From: Streptomyces sp. MMG1533
GTDB lineage: Bacteria; Actinomycetota; Actinomycetes; Streptomycetales; Streptomycetaceae
Reading direction: 5' to 3'
DNA: 64,000 nt
Assembly (NCBI RefSeq): GCF_001279775.1
Contig: NZ_LGDG01000245.1
Span: forward strand, 1 to 64,000
Position numbers and translations under genes: made by a program. This document shows, piece after piece, positions 8,835 to 17,124 of the stretch. The stretch's first letter is position 1, and each line of letters begins with the position of its first letter. A model generated the notes under the pieces. It was given only the letters and a program-made list of their open reading frames with translations, searched no databases and was not told the origin of the DNA.

Positions 8835-9986
8835 ATGCTGGACATCGCCGAGGAACTGAACCGGTGGGTCGAGCAGGGCCGTGACTTCGCCGTGGCCACC
8901 GTCGTGGCCGTCGGCGGCAGCGCGCCCCGCCGGCCCGGCGCCGCCCTCGCGGTGGACGCCGACGGCACGGCGATCGGCTCGGTCTCCGGCGGCTGTGTGG
9001 AGGGCGCGGTCTACGAACTGTGCCAACAGGCGCTGCAGGACGGGGAGTCGGTCCTGGAGCGCTTCGGCTACAGCGACGACGACGCCTTCGCCGTGGGCCT
9101 GACCTGCGGCGGCGTCATCGACATCCTCGTCATGCCGGTACGGGCGGGCGACCGGGTCCGTCCGGTGGTGACGGCCGCGCTCGACGTCGCCTCGGGCGGG
9201 CGGGCGGCGGCGCTGGCCCGGATCGTGTCCGGCCCCGCCGAGCTGGTGGGCCGGGCGATGCTGGTCCGTCCCGAGGGTTCCTACGACGGCGGCTTCGGCG
9301 CCCATCCCGAACTGGACCGTACGGTCGCCGCGGAGGCCGGCGCGTTCCTGGACGCGGGACGCACCGGCACCCTGGAGATCGGCGAGCAGGGCTCCCGCTG
9401 CGGGGCGCCGCTCACGGTGCTGGTGGAGTCGTCGGTCCCGCCGCCGCGGATGATCGTCTTCGGTGCGATCGACTTCGCGTCGGCGCTGGTGCGGGTCGGC
9501 AAGTTCCTCGACTACCACGTGACCGTGTGCGACGCGCGGCCGGTGTTCGCCACGCGCGCCCGCTTCCCCGAGGCCGACGAGATCGTCGTGGAGTGGCCGC
9601 ACAGGTACCTGGAGCGCACGGAGGTCGACGCCCGTACGGTCCTGTGCGTGCTCACCCACGACGCCAAGTTCGACGTACCCCTGCTGAAGCTCGCGCTGCG
9701 GCTGCCGTTGGCGTACGTCGGTGCGATGGGCTCCCGGCGCACCCACCTGGACCGGAACGAGCGGCTGCGCGAAGTCGGCGTGAGCGAGCTGGAGTTGGCG
9801 CGGCTCAGGTCGCCCATCGGGCTGGACCTCGGGGCGCGTACGCCGGAGGAGACGGCCCTTTCCATCGCCGCCGAGATCGTCGCCGACCGGCGTGGCGGCA
9901 GCGGGGTTTCCCTCACCGGCGCGCACACGCCGATCCATCACGACGTGACGTCGGCACCGGCGGGGCGGATCGGGTCGGTGGCCTGA
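8835..9986 (+). CDS. xdhC: XdhC-family molybdenum cofactor insertion/maturation factor
   Basis: A 383-residue protein of the XdhC/CoxI family. The N-terminal domain carries GSAPRRPGAALAV and SGGCVEGAVYE; the C-terminal Rossmann domain carries GAMGSRRTHLDR and TPEETALSIAAEIVA. Family members bind the molybdenum cofactor and insert it, sulfurated, into xanthine dehydrogenase. AAGGAG at 8821-8826 fixes ATG 8835. It ends the xanthine operon and its last 49 bases overlap, tail to tail, the end of the LanC-like gene on the other strand. The Rossmann motif reads VFGAIDFASAL, so the usual Gly-x-Gly-x-x-Gly is degenerate. Confidence 0.9.
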   Translation: MLDIAEELNRWVEQGRDFAVATVVAVGGSAPRRPGAALAVDADGTAIGSVSGGCVEGAVYELCQQALQDGESVLERFGYSDDDAFAVGLTCGGVIDILVMPVRAGDRVRPVVTAALDVASGGRAAALARIVSGPAELVGRAMLVRPEGSYDGGFGAHPELDRTVAAEAGAFLDAGRTGTLEIGEQGSRCGAPLTVLVESSVPPPRMIVFGAIDFASALVRVGKFLDYHVTVCDARPVFATRARFPEADEIVVEWPHRYLERTEVDARTVLCVLTHDAKFDVPLLKLALRLPLAYVGAMGSRRTHLDRNERLREVGVSELELARLRSPIGLDLGARTPEETALSIAAEIVADRRGGSGVSLTGAHTPIHHDVTSAPAGRIGSVA

Positions 9987-11254
9987 CCGGCGTTCCGGCG
10001 TACCGCCGGCTGGTCGGGCCAGGCGAACGCGTAGTCCGGATCGCCGCCCCGGTTCAGCCGTGCGAAGCGCATCAGCTCCCGTGCGATGCCCGCGTTGCCC
10101 ATCGCCCACCCGGTGCGGGGTTCCAGGTCGCCCGGGGTGACCTTGTGCTCGAAGTTGGACCAGCGGGCGCCGTCGGCGTCCCGGATCGCGCGGGCGGTGA
10201 GGTCCGCGACGAGGACGGCGGCGAAGTCGTGGCCGTCGTCCTGCTCGGCCATGCGGTCGCAGGCAAGTGCCAGGACGCCCGCCGTGCCGCAGCAGCGCCC
10301 GTTGTTGTCCCAGAAGCCGGGGCGCAGCCGACGCGGCAGACCGGAGTGGATCACGGTGTGCCAGCAGCGCTCGATCAGGGCCGACCAGGTGGCCGGGGCG
10401 GCGAGGACGTCCCGGAGCCGGCGGAAGACCTGGGCGTCACCGGCGGGCCCGTGACACCAGCCGTAGCTGTAGCGCTCGATCCGGTCGGGAAGGTGTGCCG
10501 GGTCGGAGTGGGCGACCAGGAACCCCTCGGGCCCGTCCTCGGCACGGGCCACGACGCCCGCGGCACCGGCCTCGGCCAGCTCGACGAGGTCCGTCCGTCC
10601 CGTCGCGGCGCCGACGGTGGCCAGCGCGTACACGATTCCGAGCGTGCCGTGCGAGATGTGGTGCATACGCCCCTCCCGGCCGGTACGGAACTCCCAGTGC
10701 ACGCCTGCCGGGACCTTCTCGGCGGTCCGCAGATAGGGCTCGAGGGCGAGCACGGCGAACTCCTCGTCACCGGCTGCCAGCGCGCCGAGGCCCATCCCGG
10801 CGTTCCCGCCCATCAGCTCGAACAGCTCGCCCCATCGGGTCCCGTCGAACCGCGACCGCACGATCCCCAATGCCCGGTCGGCGGCGGCACCGGCGGCCGT
10901 GTCCCCCAGCTCCTCGTGAACGGTCCGCAGGACGAGAGCCATGCCGGTGAGGCCGAAGTACAGGGAACTGTCCTCGCAGTCGTCGACGGCGGCCACCAGA
11001 CCGCGGGCCGCCCGCAGGGCGGTGTCCGCGTACGTGTCGTCCCCGAAGTGCCGCCACGCCTCCAGGAGCACCGGTACGACGCCTGCGGTACCGCTGTAGA
11101 GCATGGGCTCGGGCGCGTCGTCGGAGGGCTTGGCGGGCCAGGTGAGACCGCCGCCACCGGTGTCCCGCGCGGTGGCGAGCAGCCAGCGCATGGCGTCCAC
11201 CGCCAGCTCATCGACCTGGTCAACTTCCGAGCCGCGCACGTCTGTTGTCGTCAT
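9938..11254 (-). CDS. Stand-alone lanthionine synthetase C-like (LanC-like) protein
   Basis: A 438-residue alpha/alpha-barrel protein of the LanC-like family. Glycine-rich helix-hairpin repeats (YSGTAGVV, FGLTGMA, GGNAGMGLGA, SHGTLGIVYA, GNAGIARE) surround the zinc motifs GWCHGPAGD (C267, H268) and GRCCGTAG (C321, C322). The usual Cys-His-Gly motif is Cys-Cys-Gly here, the three-cysteine zinc arrangement known from ProcM-like enzymes. LanC proteins add cysteine thiols to dehydrated Ser/Thr; LanC-like proteins can add glutathione or other thiols. No lanthipeptide precursor, LanB or LanM dehydratase is nearby, so the substrate is unknown. ATG 11254 preferred; GTG 11263 possible. Confidence 0.87.
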   Translation of the reverse strand: MTTTDVRGSEVDQVDELAVDAMRWLLATARDTGGGGLTWPAKPSDDAPEPMLYSGTAGVVPVLLEAWRHFGDDTYADTALRAARGLVAAVDDCEDSSLYFGLTGMALVLRTVHEELGDTAAGAAADRALGIVRSRFDGTRWGELFELMGGNAGMGLGALAAGDEEFAVLALEPYLRTAEKVPAGVHWEFRTGREGRMHHISHGTLGIVYALATVGAATGRTDLVELAEAGAAGVVARAEDGPEGFLVAHSDPAHLPDRIERYSYGWCHGPAGDAQVFRRLRDVLAAPATWSALIERCWHTVIHSGLPRRLRPGFWDNNGRCCGTAGVLALACDRMAEQDDGHDFAAVLVADLTARAIRDADGARWSNFEHKVTPGDLEPRTGWAMGNAGIARELMRFARLNRGGDPDYAFAWPDQPAVRRNAGQATDPIRPAGADVTS

Positions 11255-11302
11255 GGCCCTCACTCTGGCACGTGCCCGGGGGCACCCCGCGCGGGGCGGT
11301 GC

Positions 11303-11880
11303 TCAGGCCCGCAGCACGAAGCAGCGCAGCCCGCCCGGCTCCAGGTCGTACCAGCTCCCTCGACTCCAGGCGCCGGTGAACGCGGCGACCTCGGCGGGCG
11401 TGAGCCCGATGCCGTGGCGCTCCTCGGGGAGCCGGTCGGTGAGCGGCGTCGTCACCAGCCAGGTCCCGCCCGGTGCCGGCAGTCCCCGTACCTGTTCGGC
11501 GACCGTCGCCTTGTCCGCCATGAACGCGAGGACCAGCCGCATGGTCACGAGGTCGAAGGAGGCGCGCGGAAGCCGGGCGTCCACCTCCGCCGCGTTCTCG
11601 AAGTCCAGCCGGGCGGCGCTCAGGCGGGCTCCAGGTCGGCGTACCGGTCGCGCGTCGCCGCCACCGCCGCGTCCGCCCGGTCGACGGCGAGTGTGCGGTA
11701 GCCGAGGCCGGCGAGTGCCGCCGCGTGAGTGCCCAGTCCGCAGCCGACGTCGAGCGCGCGGGCGGCGGGGCGGAGGTGTACGGCCTCGGCCGGCAGGCGC
11801 AGTTCCTCGGCGTCCGTACCGCGGAAGCCGCGGCCCGCGGCGAAGTGGTTTTCCCAGCGGGCCCGTTCGGCCGTCGTCAC
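11303..11880 (-). pseudogene. SAM-dependent class I methyltransferase, frameshifted
   Basis: Read from GTG 11880, the protein shows the SAM-binding motif ALDVGCGLGTHAAAL and the acidic strand LAVDRAD, then stops at 11620. The rest (LSAARLDFENAAEVDAR... SFDLVTMRLVLAF... GGTWLVTTPL... GGLRCFVLRA) continues in another frame from about 11623 to 11303. A single indel near 11618-11640 explains both. The start GTGA overlaps the stop of the SRPBCC gene by four bases, so the two were a coupled operon. It is either a recent pseudogene or a sequencing error; the two halves are otherwise well conserved, so the error is quite possible. Confidence 0.75.
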
Positions 11881-12317
11881 GGCCGCCTCAGGAGGCCGTT
11901 CACCGCTCGGCCGAAGACGTACCGGGCCGCGGCACGCAGGAGGGGGTCGAAGAGGCGGGGGAGGAGGCGCAGTCGCAGTTCCTCGCGCCACAGGACGCGG
12001 GTGCGGCCGCCGGGGCCGGGGAGGACCTCGAGTTCGGCCCAGCCGGTGATGAAGCGGCCCCGTTTGTCGAGGCGGCACAGGCCGGGCAGGTCGTCCGTGG
12101 GGGGACGCCAGAGGGTGACTTCCATGGGGTCGTCGAAGGAGAGCGGGCCGATGCCCGAGCGGGCCACGAAGACCGTGCCCTCGTGCGTCGGCGCGGGCGT
12201 GGTCACGATGATCCGGGTCAGCGGGACCGCGTCGCCGTGGCGCGGCCAGTCCGTGAGGCGGCGCCATGCCTCGTCGAGAGGGAGCGGCGCGGTGCGTTCG
12301 AGCAGGAAGTTGACCAC
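11877..12317 (-). CDS. SRPBCC (START/polyketide-cyclase-like) domain protein
   Basis: A 146-residue single-domain protein. The pattern FLLERTAPLPLDEAWRRLTDW, GTVFVARSG, a WREELRLRLLPR strand and a long C-terminal helix ending in RAVNGLLRRP fits the SRPBCC helix-grip fold that binds hydrophobic ligands. Start GTG 12317. Its stop overlaps the start of the downstream methyltransferase, which suggests joint action on a small molecule, but neither substrate nor pathway can be told. Confidence 0.75.
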   Translation of the reverse strand: MVNFLLERTAPLPLDEAWRRLTDWPRHGDAVPLTRIIVTTPAPTHEGTVFVARSGIGPLSFDDPMEVTLWRPPTDDLPGLCRLDKRGRFITGWAELEVLPGPGGRTRVLWREELRLRLLPRLFDPLLRAAARYVFGRAVNGLLRRP

Positions 12318-12450
12318 CGGACGATCGTAGGGAACGCCGCTCGCTCAGCTGGGCGTTCGTATACGGCTCGGCCGCGTCGTACGGGTGGGCGGAGGGTGCG
12401 CGAACGTCCGTTCGGCGCATGTGACGGCGCCCAGCGGATACCCGGCTCGC

Positions 12451-13047
12451 ATGACCACCACGAAGGTGAAGGCCGTGCTGTTCGACCGGGACGGCATCCT
12501 CGTCGAGGACGTCCCGGACAACGCCGACCCCGACCGCGTCCGACCCGTTGCCGGCGCCATTGAGGCGCTGGGGCTGTTGCGCCTGCACGGTGTCCGAACC
12601 GGGGTTCTCACGCACCAGCCCGGCATCGCGCGCGGCATGCTGACCGACGCCGACGTCCGCCATGTCAACCACCGCGTCGACGAGCTCTTCGGCCCCTTCG
12701 ACGTGTGGGGCGTGTGCCCGCACGGCCCCGAGGACGGCTGCCACTGCCGCCCGCCCGAACCGGGCCTGCTCCTGTGGGCCGCCGGGCGGATCTGCACCGC
12801 GCCCGACGACTGTGTCGTCGTCGGCCGCACCGGCGCGCACGTCGAGGCCGCACGCCGGGCGGGCGCCCACGGCATCCTCGTACCGACCGACGGGACCCGC
12901 CCGGAGGAGACGGCAGGCGCGGAGCAGGTGGCCCCGGACGCCCTCACCGCCGTACGCGCCCTGCTGACCGGGCCGCCGCAGGGACAGGTCCTCGTCGACG
13001 AGCGGCCGATCGAGGCCGCGTACGACACCGGTGAGGGGCCGGGGTGA
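12451..13047 (+). CDS. HAD-IIIA phosphatase-like protein (GmhB-like), catalytic motif degenerate
   Basis: A 198-residue protein related to D,D-heptose-1,7-bisphosphate phosphatase. It keeps the nucleophile motif FDRDG (D12, D14), the motif II-like VLTHQPGIARG and the zinc loop CPHGPEDGCHC. The final acidic motif, normally GDxxxD, reads VVGRTGAHVEAA, so both Mg-binding aspartates appear lost; activity is therefore doubtful. ATG 12451 gives the usual MTTTKVKAVLFDRDG start. The gene ends inside a perfect 17-pair hairpin whose loop contains its stop codon. Confidence 0.8.
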   Translation: MTTTKVKAVLFDRDGILVEDVPDNADPDRVRPVAGAIEALGLLRLHGVRTGVLTHQPGIARGMLTDADVRHVNHRVDELFGPFDVWGVCPHGPEDGCHCRPPEPGLLLWAAGRICTAPDDCVVVGRTGAHVEAARRAGAHGILVPTDGTRPEETAGAEQVAPDALTAVRALLTGPPQGQVLVDERPIEAAYDTGEGPG

Positions 13048-13066
13048 GACCCCGGCCCCTCACCGG
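13028..13066. terminator. Bidirectional terminator with 17-pair stem, between convergent genes
   Basis: Perfect inverted repeat, arms 13028-13044 and 13050-13066, loop TGAGA. The loop contains the stop codon of the HAD gene, and the right arm reaches within seven bases of the end of the convergent GH43 gene, so it can serve both. Confidence 0.85.
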
Positions 13067-13072
13067 GCCTCG

Positions 13073-14524
13073 TCACTGAGCGTAGAACGTGGCGTCCGCC
13101 CGGTCCGTGGCCGTGCTCGGGGTCTGCACGTACAGCAGGTAGTTGTAGTGGCGGACGTAACGGCCGGCGGAGCCGTACGACTCGTAGGAGATGCCGGCCG
13201 AGTCGGACAGACCCGCCCGCTTGTAGAAGGTGGCGTCGGACGCGAACTGGGCCGTGCCGTCGTTCTTCTCCAGCCGGACCTCGAAGCTCGCGTTGCTCCG
13301 CAGGTAGTAGCCGGGGAAGTTGGTCGACTCCAGCGACACGGTGCCGCTGCCGGTCAGGCCGGTGACCACGCGGAACTGCGAGTCCGCGAGCGGGCTGACG
13401 TTGGCGTCGATCCGGCCCCGGTAGTCGAAGTGGCGGATGAAGCGGTCCGCGAAGTTGTACGACGAGAAGCGCTGCGGGGTGACTCCGTCGGCCACCGGGA
13501 TGCCGAAGTCGGGGGTGCCGTCGGCCTTCCAGTACACCTTCTGGACGCGGGTACGGCGGTTGGGGTCGTTCAGCGGGTCGCCGGTGATGTCCTTGTAGCT
13601 GCGGTCGTGGTAGACGAGGATGTCGGACTTGCCGTCCTCGGAGACGGTGAAGGAGTTGTGGCCCGGACCGTACTGCGAGGTCGCGTCACTCGTCTTGAAC
13701 ACCGGCTGCGAACCCTTGGTCCAGGACGCCGGGTTGGTCAGGTCGGCCGTCGATGAGGCGGTGAGCATGCCCAGGCAGTAGTTGGAGTCGGTCGCGCTGG
13801 CCGAGTAGGTCATGAAGACCTTGCCGCCGTGCTCGATCACCGCCGGGCCCTCGTTGACCTTGTAGCCGATCGTCTCCCAGGACAGCGTCGGCTGGGAGAT
13901 CTCCGCCGGCGTGCCGGTGAGCGTCCAGGGGTCGGCCATCTTGGCGATGAACAGGCTGGTGTTGTTGTTCTCGGCCGGGTTGCGCTGGGCCCAGGCGAGG
14001 TAGCGGACGCCACCCACGACGAAGGTGGTGGCGTCGAGGGAGAAGCTCTCCCACGTCGTCTTGATCTGGCCCTTCTCGGCCCAGGTCGCGGTGAGCGGGT
14101 TGGCTCCGGTGCCCTCCAGGACGTACATCCGGATCGCCCACTGGTCACTGGTGGAGCCGGCGGCGAAGTACACGTACCACTTGCCGTTGATGTAGTGGAT
14201 CTCCGGTGCCCAGATGTGGTTCGCCATCACACCGCTGGCGTGCTTGGTCCAGATCGTGGTCTCGGGGGCCGTCGACAGGCCCTGGATGGTGGTCGCGCGG
14301 CGCAGCACGATGCGGTCGTACTCGGGGACGGTCGCGGTGAAGTAGTAGTAGCCGTCGGTGTGCTTGAAGATGTGCGGGTCGGCGCGCTTCTCGGCGATCG
14401 GGTTGGTGTAGGTCACGCCGGGGGAGGCGGGCACGGCCGCGTGGGCGACGGTGCCGGGTCCGGCGAGGCAGCCCACCAGGGCGAAGAGGACGGCCATGAG
14501 CAGCCGTACGGCGTTGCGTCTCAA
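13073..14524 (-). CDS. Secreted glycoside hydrolase family 43 with C-terminal AbfB/CBM42 domain
   Basis: A 483-residue extracellular enzyme, probably an arabinofuranosidase/arabinanase. A signal peptide (RRNAVRLLMAVLFALVGCLAG...AHAA) is followed by the five-bladed GH43 domain (YTNPIAEKRADPHIF with the base Asp; KVNEGPAVIEH with the acid Glu) and, from about residue 345, an AbfB arabinose-binding beta-trefoil (RFIRHFDYRGRID, SNASFEVRLEK, ADATFY). The TTG at 14524 is preferred because GGAG lies eight bases upstream and the n-region then starts with Arg-Arg; ATG 14497 is an alternative. It follows the other GH43 gene by 41 bases, so the pair is an operon for arabinoxylan/arabinan side chains. 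Confidence 0.88.
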   Translation of the reverse strand: MRRNAVRLLMAVLFALVGCLAGPGTVAHAAVPASPGVTYTNPIAEKRADPHIFKHTDGYYYFTATVPEYDRIVLRRATTIQGLSTAPETTIWTKHASGVMANHIWAPEIHYINGKWYVYFAAGSTSDQWAIRMYVLEGTGANPLTATWAEKGQIKTTWESFSLDATTFVVGGVRYLAWAQRNPAENNNTSLFIAKMADPWTLTGTPAEISQPTLSWETIGYKVNEGPAVIEHGGKVFMTYSASATDSNYCLGMLTASSTADLTNPASWTKGSQPVFKTSDATSQYGPGHNSFTVSEDGKSDILVYHDRSYKDITGDPLNDPNRRTRVQKVYWKADGTPDFGIPVADGVTPQRFSSYNFADRFIRHFDYRGRIDANVSPLADSQFRVVTGLTGSGTVSLESTNFPGYYLRSNASFEVRLEKNDGTAQFASDATFYKRAGLSDSAGISYESYGSAGRYVRHYNYLLYVQTPSTATDRADATFYAQ

Positions 14525-14565
14525 GGGGTTTCTCCAGATCACGGGGTGCGGGGTGGGGAGGACGG

Positions 14566-16074
14566 TCAGGTCGTGGGCACGAGTCGCCACTGCTGGCAGT
14601 TGTTGTTCAGCCACGTCCACAGCCGTACGTCGGTCCCGTTCGCGGTGCCGCAGTTCGCGACGTCGGCGACCTTGCCGCTGTTCTCGTTCACGATCCGCAC
14701 GTAGTCACCGGTGGCCGTGTAGACCAGACGGAACTTCTGGCAGTTGTTGTTCAGCCAGGACCACTGCTGGATGTCCGTGCCGTCGGCCGTGGCGCAGCTC
14801 GCGGTGTCCATGACCTTGCCGGTCGCGACGTTGACCAGCCGGTTGGTGTCGTTGCCGAGGTCCTCGACGCGCCACTTCTGGTTGGTGCCGCCGTTGCAGC
14901 TCCACTGGAAGATGTTGGTGCCGTCCGCGGTGTTGCCGCCCTCGACGTCCAGGCACTTGCCGCTGTTGCGGTTCACCAGGGTGTACGCGGTCGGGGTCGT
15001 CGCGGTCTCGCCCGAGGGGCCGGGCAGGGTCGTGCCGAGCGCCACCGGGGTGCCGAAGTTCGGCGTGCCGTCCGCGTTCCAGGTGAACTTCTGCGCCCGC
15101 GTCGTACGGCCGTTGCCGCAGCCGCCGGTCGATGTGTCGTTGGCGTGGTAGACGATCCAGTTCTCGGTGCCGTCCGGCGAGCTGAAGAAGCCGTTGTGGC
15201 CGGGGCCGTAGACACCTGCCGCGTCATTGCGCTGGAAGACCGGCGTGGACTTCTTCGTCCAGGAGGCGGGGTTCAGCGGGTCGGTGCCGGTCAGTTCCAG
15301 CTGGCCGAGCTTGTAGTCCGCGGTCTTGCAGTGGCTGGCGGAGAAGGTGAGGAAGGTGCGGCCGTCGTGGTAGAGCGGCTCGGGTCCCTCGTTGACCGCG
15401 CCGCCCGAGGTCTCCCAGCTCGCGGTGGGGCTGGAGATGATGGTGAAGGTGTTGCTGGCCAGCGTGTACGGGTTGCTCATCGGCGCGATGACCAGGCTCT
15501 GCGTGCTGCCGTTGATGAAGCCGCTGCCGATCAGGTACAGGTTGTTGTTGTTCTCGAGGACGGTGGCGTCGATGAGCCAGCCGCCGGGGGTGAGATTGGA
15601 GCCGCTGAGCTGGTTCTTGTAGGTGTACGGGCCCATCGGGTCGGTGCCCGCGCTCTCCAGGACGTGGGTGCGCTGGGAGTCGCAGCAGGAGACACCGCTC
15701 TGTCCCGCGGAGTAGTACAGGTACCAGTGGCCGTCCAAGAAGTGGATCTCCGGCGCCCAGATGTTGGTGTTGCGGGTGGAGGTGGTGTCACTCCAGATCT
15801 GGACGCTGGCGGCCGTGGAGAGTCCGGCCAGGGTCGGTGACTTCCGCATGGTCAGCACGCCGGTGAAGGACGTGGTGACCAGGTAGTAGTTGCCGTTGTA
15901 GTACTCGAGCCAGGGGTCGGCCCCCTTGGTCGACTTGACCGGGTTGGTGTACGGGCGGCCCTCGGCGGCGGCGGCCGGGGTCGTCGCCGACACCATGGCG
16001 ATCAGTACGGCGAGCACGCACAGGATCAGAGATCTGTGGCGTCTGGCGGGGGGCTGCTCTGACATCTTCGGCAT
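14566..16074 (-). CDS. Secreted glycoside hydrolase family 43 with ricin-B (CBM13) domain
   Basis: About 502 residues. Signal peptide ([21 protein letters not shown]...AAAA), then GH43 catalytic domain ([29 protein letters not shown]), a linker near residue 360 and a C-terminal ricin-type trefoil with three QxW-type repeats ([45 protein letters not shown]). It probably cleaves arabinose or xylose residues from plant polysaccharides while the trefoil binds the polymer. ATG 16074 is preferred over 16065, with AGGGACGG upstream. A palindromic operator-like site lies directly upstream. Confidence 0.88.
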   Translation of the reverse strand: MPKMSEQPPARRHRSLILCVLAVLIAMVSATTPAAAAEGRPYTNPVKSTKGADPWLEYYNGNYYLVTTSFTGVLTMRKSPTLAGLSTAASVQIWSDTTSTRNTNIWAPEIHFLDGHWYLYYSAGQSGVSCCDSQRTHVLESAGTDPMGPYTYKNQLSGSNLTPGGWLIDATVLENNNNLYLIGSGFINGSTQSLVIAPMSNPYTLASNTFTIISSPTASWETSGGAVNEGPEPLYHDGRTFLTFSASHCKTADYKLGQLELTGTDPLNPASWTKKSTPVFQRNDAAGVYGPGHNGFFSSPDGTENWIVYHANDTSTGGCGNGRTTRAQKFTWNADGTPNFGTPVALGTTLPGPSGETATTPTAYTLVNRNSGKCLDVEGGNTADGTNIFQWSCNGGTNQKWRVEDLGNDTNRLVNVATGKVMDTASCATADGTDIQQWSWLNNNCQKFRLVYTATGDYVRIVNENSGKVADVANCGTANGTDVRLWTWLNNNCQQWRLVPTT

Positions 16075-16094
16075 GCGGGACCGTCCCTGTCCGT

Positions 16095-16118
16095 AATTTC
16101 GAACGGCGTTCGTAAATT
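16095..16118. promoter_or_regulatory. Palindromic operator candidate upstream of the GH43 pair
   Basis: CGAACGGCGTTCG (16100-16112) is a perfect palindrome with six-base arms, flanked by AATTT (16095-16099) and AAATT (16114-16118), about 21 bases before the first GH43 start. The layout resembles LacI-family operators that control sugar-utilisation genes; no LacI gene is present in the window, so the regulator would act from elsewhere. Confidence 0.6.
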
Positions 16119-16162
16119 CGGTCAGAAGATAAGCGGGGGCCATGCTTCCGTCAATGGTTTCG

Positions 16163-17056
16163 TCACATGCGCTTTACGCGTGCGACGCTCAGCGTGTTCG
16201 CGGTGACGATCCCGCCGATGCTCGCCCATTCCGCCCACCCCAGGTTCTGGCCGAGCCCGATCCACCCCACGACGGCGGCCAGGACCGGGTTGACGCTCAT
16301 GAACAACCCGAAGGCCTGAGCCGGGACATGGCGCAGGGTGAACAGATCCGCGAGGTACGGCACGGCCGAGGACAGCACACCGGCCACGACCGCGTACCCG
16401 ACGGCCTCCGCGCTCGGCGGCTGCCGCAGCACGAGCACGACACCGACCGGCAGGAACAACAGGGCGGACGCACCCGCGGCCGCGGCGGAACCCTGGGCGC
16501 CGGGGATGCGGTGGCCGACCGTGCGGTTGAGCAGGATGTACGACGCCCAGCAGGCGGCCGCGAGCAGGCCCAGGCCCATCCCTGCGTAGTCCGCCGAGGG
16601 GCGCGGACGCATCAGCGTGACCACGCCCGCCGCGGCGATCAGCGCCCAGCACAGATCCACGCGGCGGCGCGTCGCGGCCAGGGCGACCGTGAGCGGGCCG
16701 AGGAACTCCAAGGTCACCGCGAGCCCCAGGCCGATGCGGTCGATCGCGCTGTACAGGGACAGGTTCATCGTCCCGAACACGACGGCCAGCAGCAGCACCG
16801 GCCACCACTGCCGCCAGGTGAAGGTCCGCAGGCGGGGCCGGCCGACGGCCAGCAGGACGGCCGCCGCGACGTACTGGCGCACCGCGACGACACCGACCGG
16901 CCCGAGCACCGGGAAGGCGAGGGAACCGATCGCGGCCCCGGTCTGGTTGGACAGGCCGCTGCCGATCATCGTGGCGACGCCGGCGAGCCGCCCGCGGGCG
17001 GGTTCCGGGACGGGGGCGGTGGTGCTCACGGTCGCTGAGGCGGGTGCGGCTCGCAT
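16163..17056 (-). CDS. EamA/DMT-family exporter (RhtA-like)
   Basis: A 297-residue membrane protein with ten predicted hydrophobic segments arranged as two EamA repeats; landmarks are [33 protein letters not shown] and [24 protein letters not shown] (key part [17 protein letters not shown]). It resembles RhtA threonine/homoserine exporters, which extrude amino acids or other metabolites. It is divergent from a LysR regulator with only 68 bases between the starts, the classical arrangement for an exporter and its own activator. Confidence 0.85.
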   Translation of the reverse strand: MRAAPASATVSTTAPVPEPARGRLAGVATMIGSGLSNQTGAAIGSLAFPVLGPVGVVAVRQYVAAAVLLAVGRPRLRTFTWRQWWPVLLLAVVFGTMNLSLYSAIDRIGLGLAVTLEFLGPLTVALAATRRRVDLCWALIAAAGVVTLMRPRPSADYAGMGLGLLAAACWASYILLNRTVGHRIPGAQGSAAAAGASALLFLPVGVVLVLRQPPSAEAVGYAVVAGVLSSAVPYLADLFTLRHVPAQAFGLFMSVNPVLAAVVGWIGLGQNLGWAEWASIGGIVTANTLSVARVKRM

Positions 17057-17084
17057 GCGCCGATCGTGCGACCGTACGGCGCAT

Positions 17085-17097
17085 ACGCAAAATGCGT
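17085..17097. promoter_or_regulatory. LysR operator candidate between exporter and regulator genes
   Basis: ACGCAAAATGCGT is a perfect palindrome with five-base arms, nested in GCAT...ATGC (17081-17095). It sits in the middle of the 68-base divergent intergenic region, where a LysR regulator would bind to control both genes. Confidence 0.55.
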
Positions 17098-17124
17098 CCT
17101 TGTCTCAATCTATACGCTGGACGC

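Noticed and set aside
8781..10109. 442-codon antisense frame over xdhC
   Set aside because: No ribosome site or family; opposite a conserved gene.
9938..11254. Lanthipeptide biosynthetic cluster
   Set aside because: Only a LanC-like gene is present; no precursor peptide, dehydratase, protease or transporter is linked.
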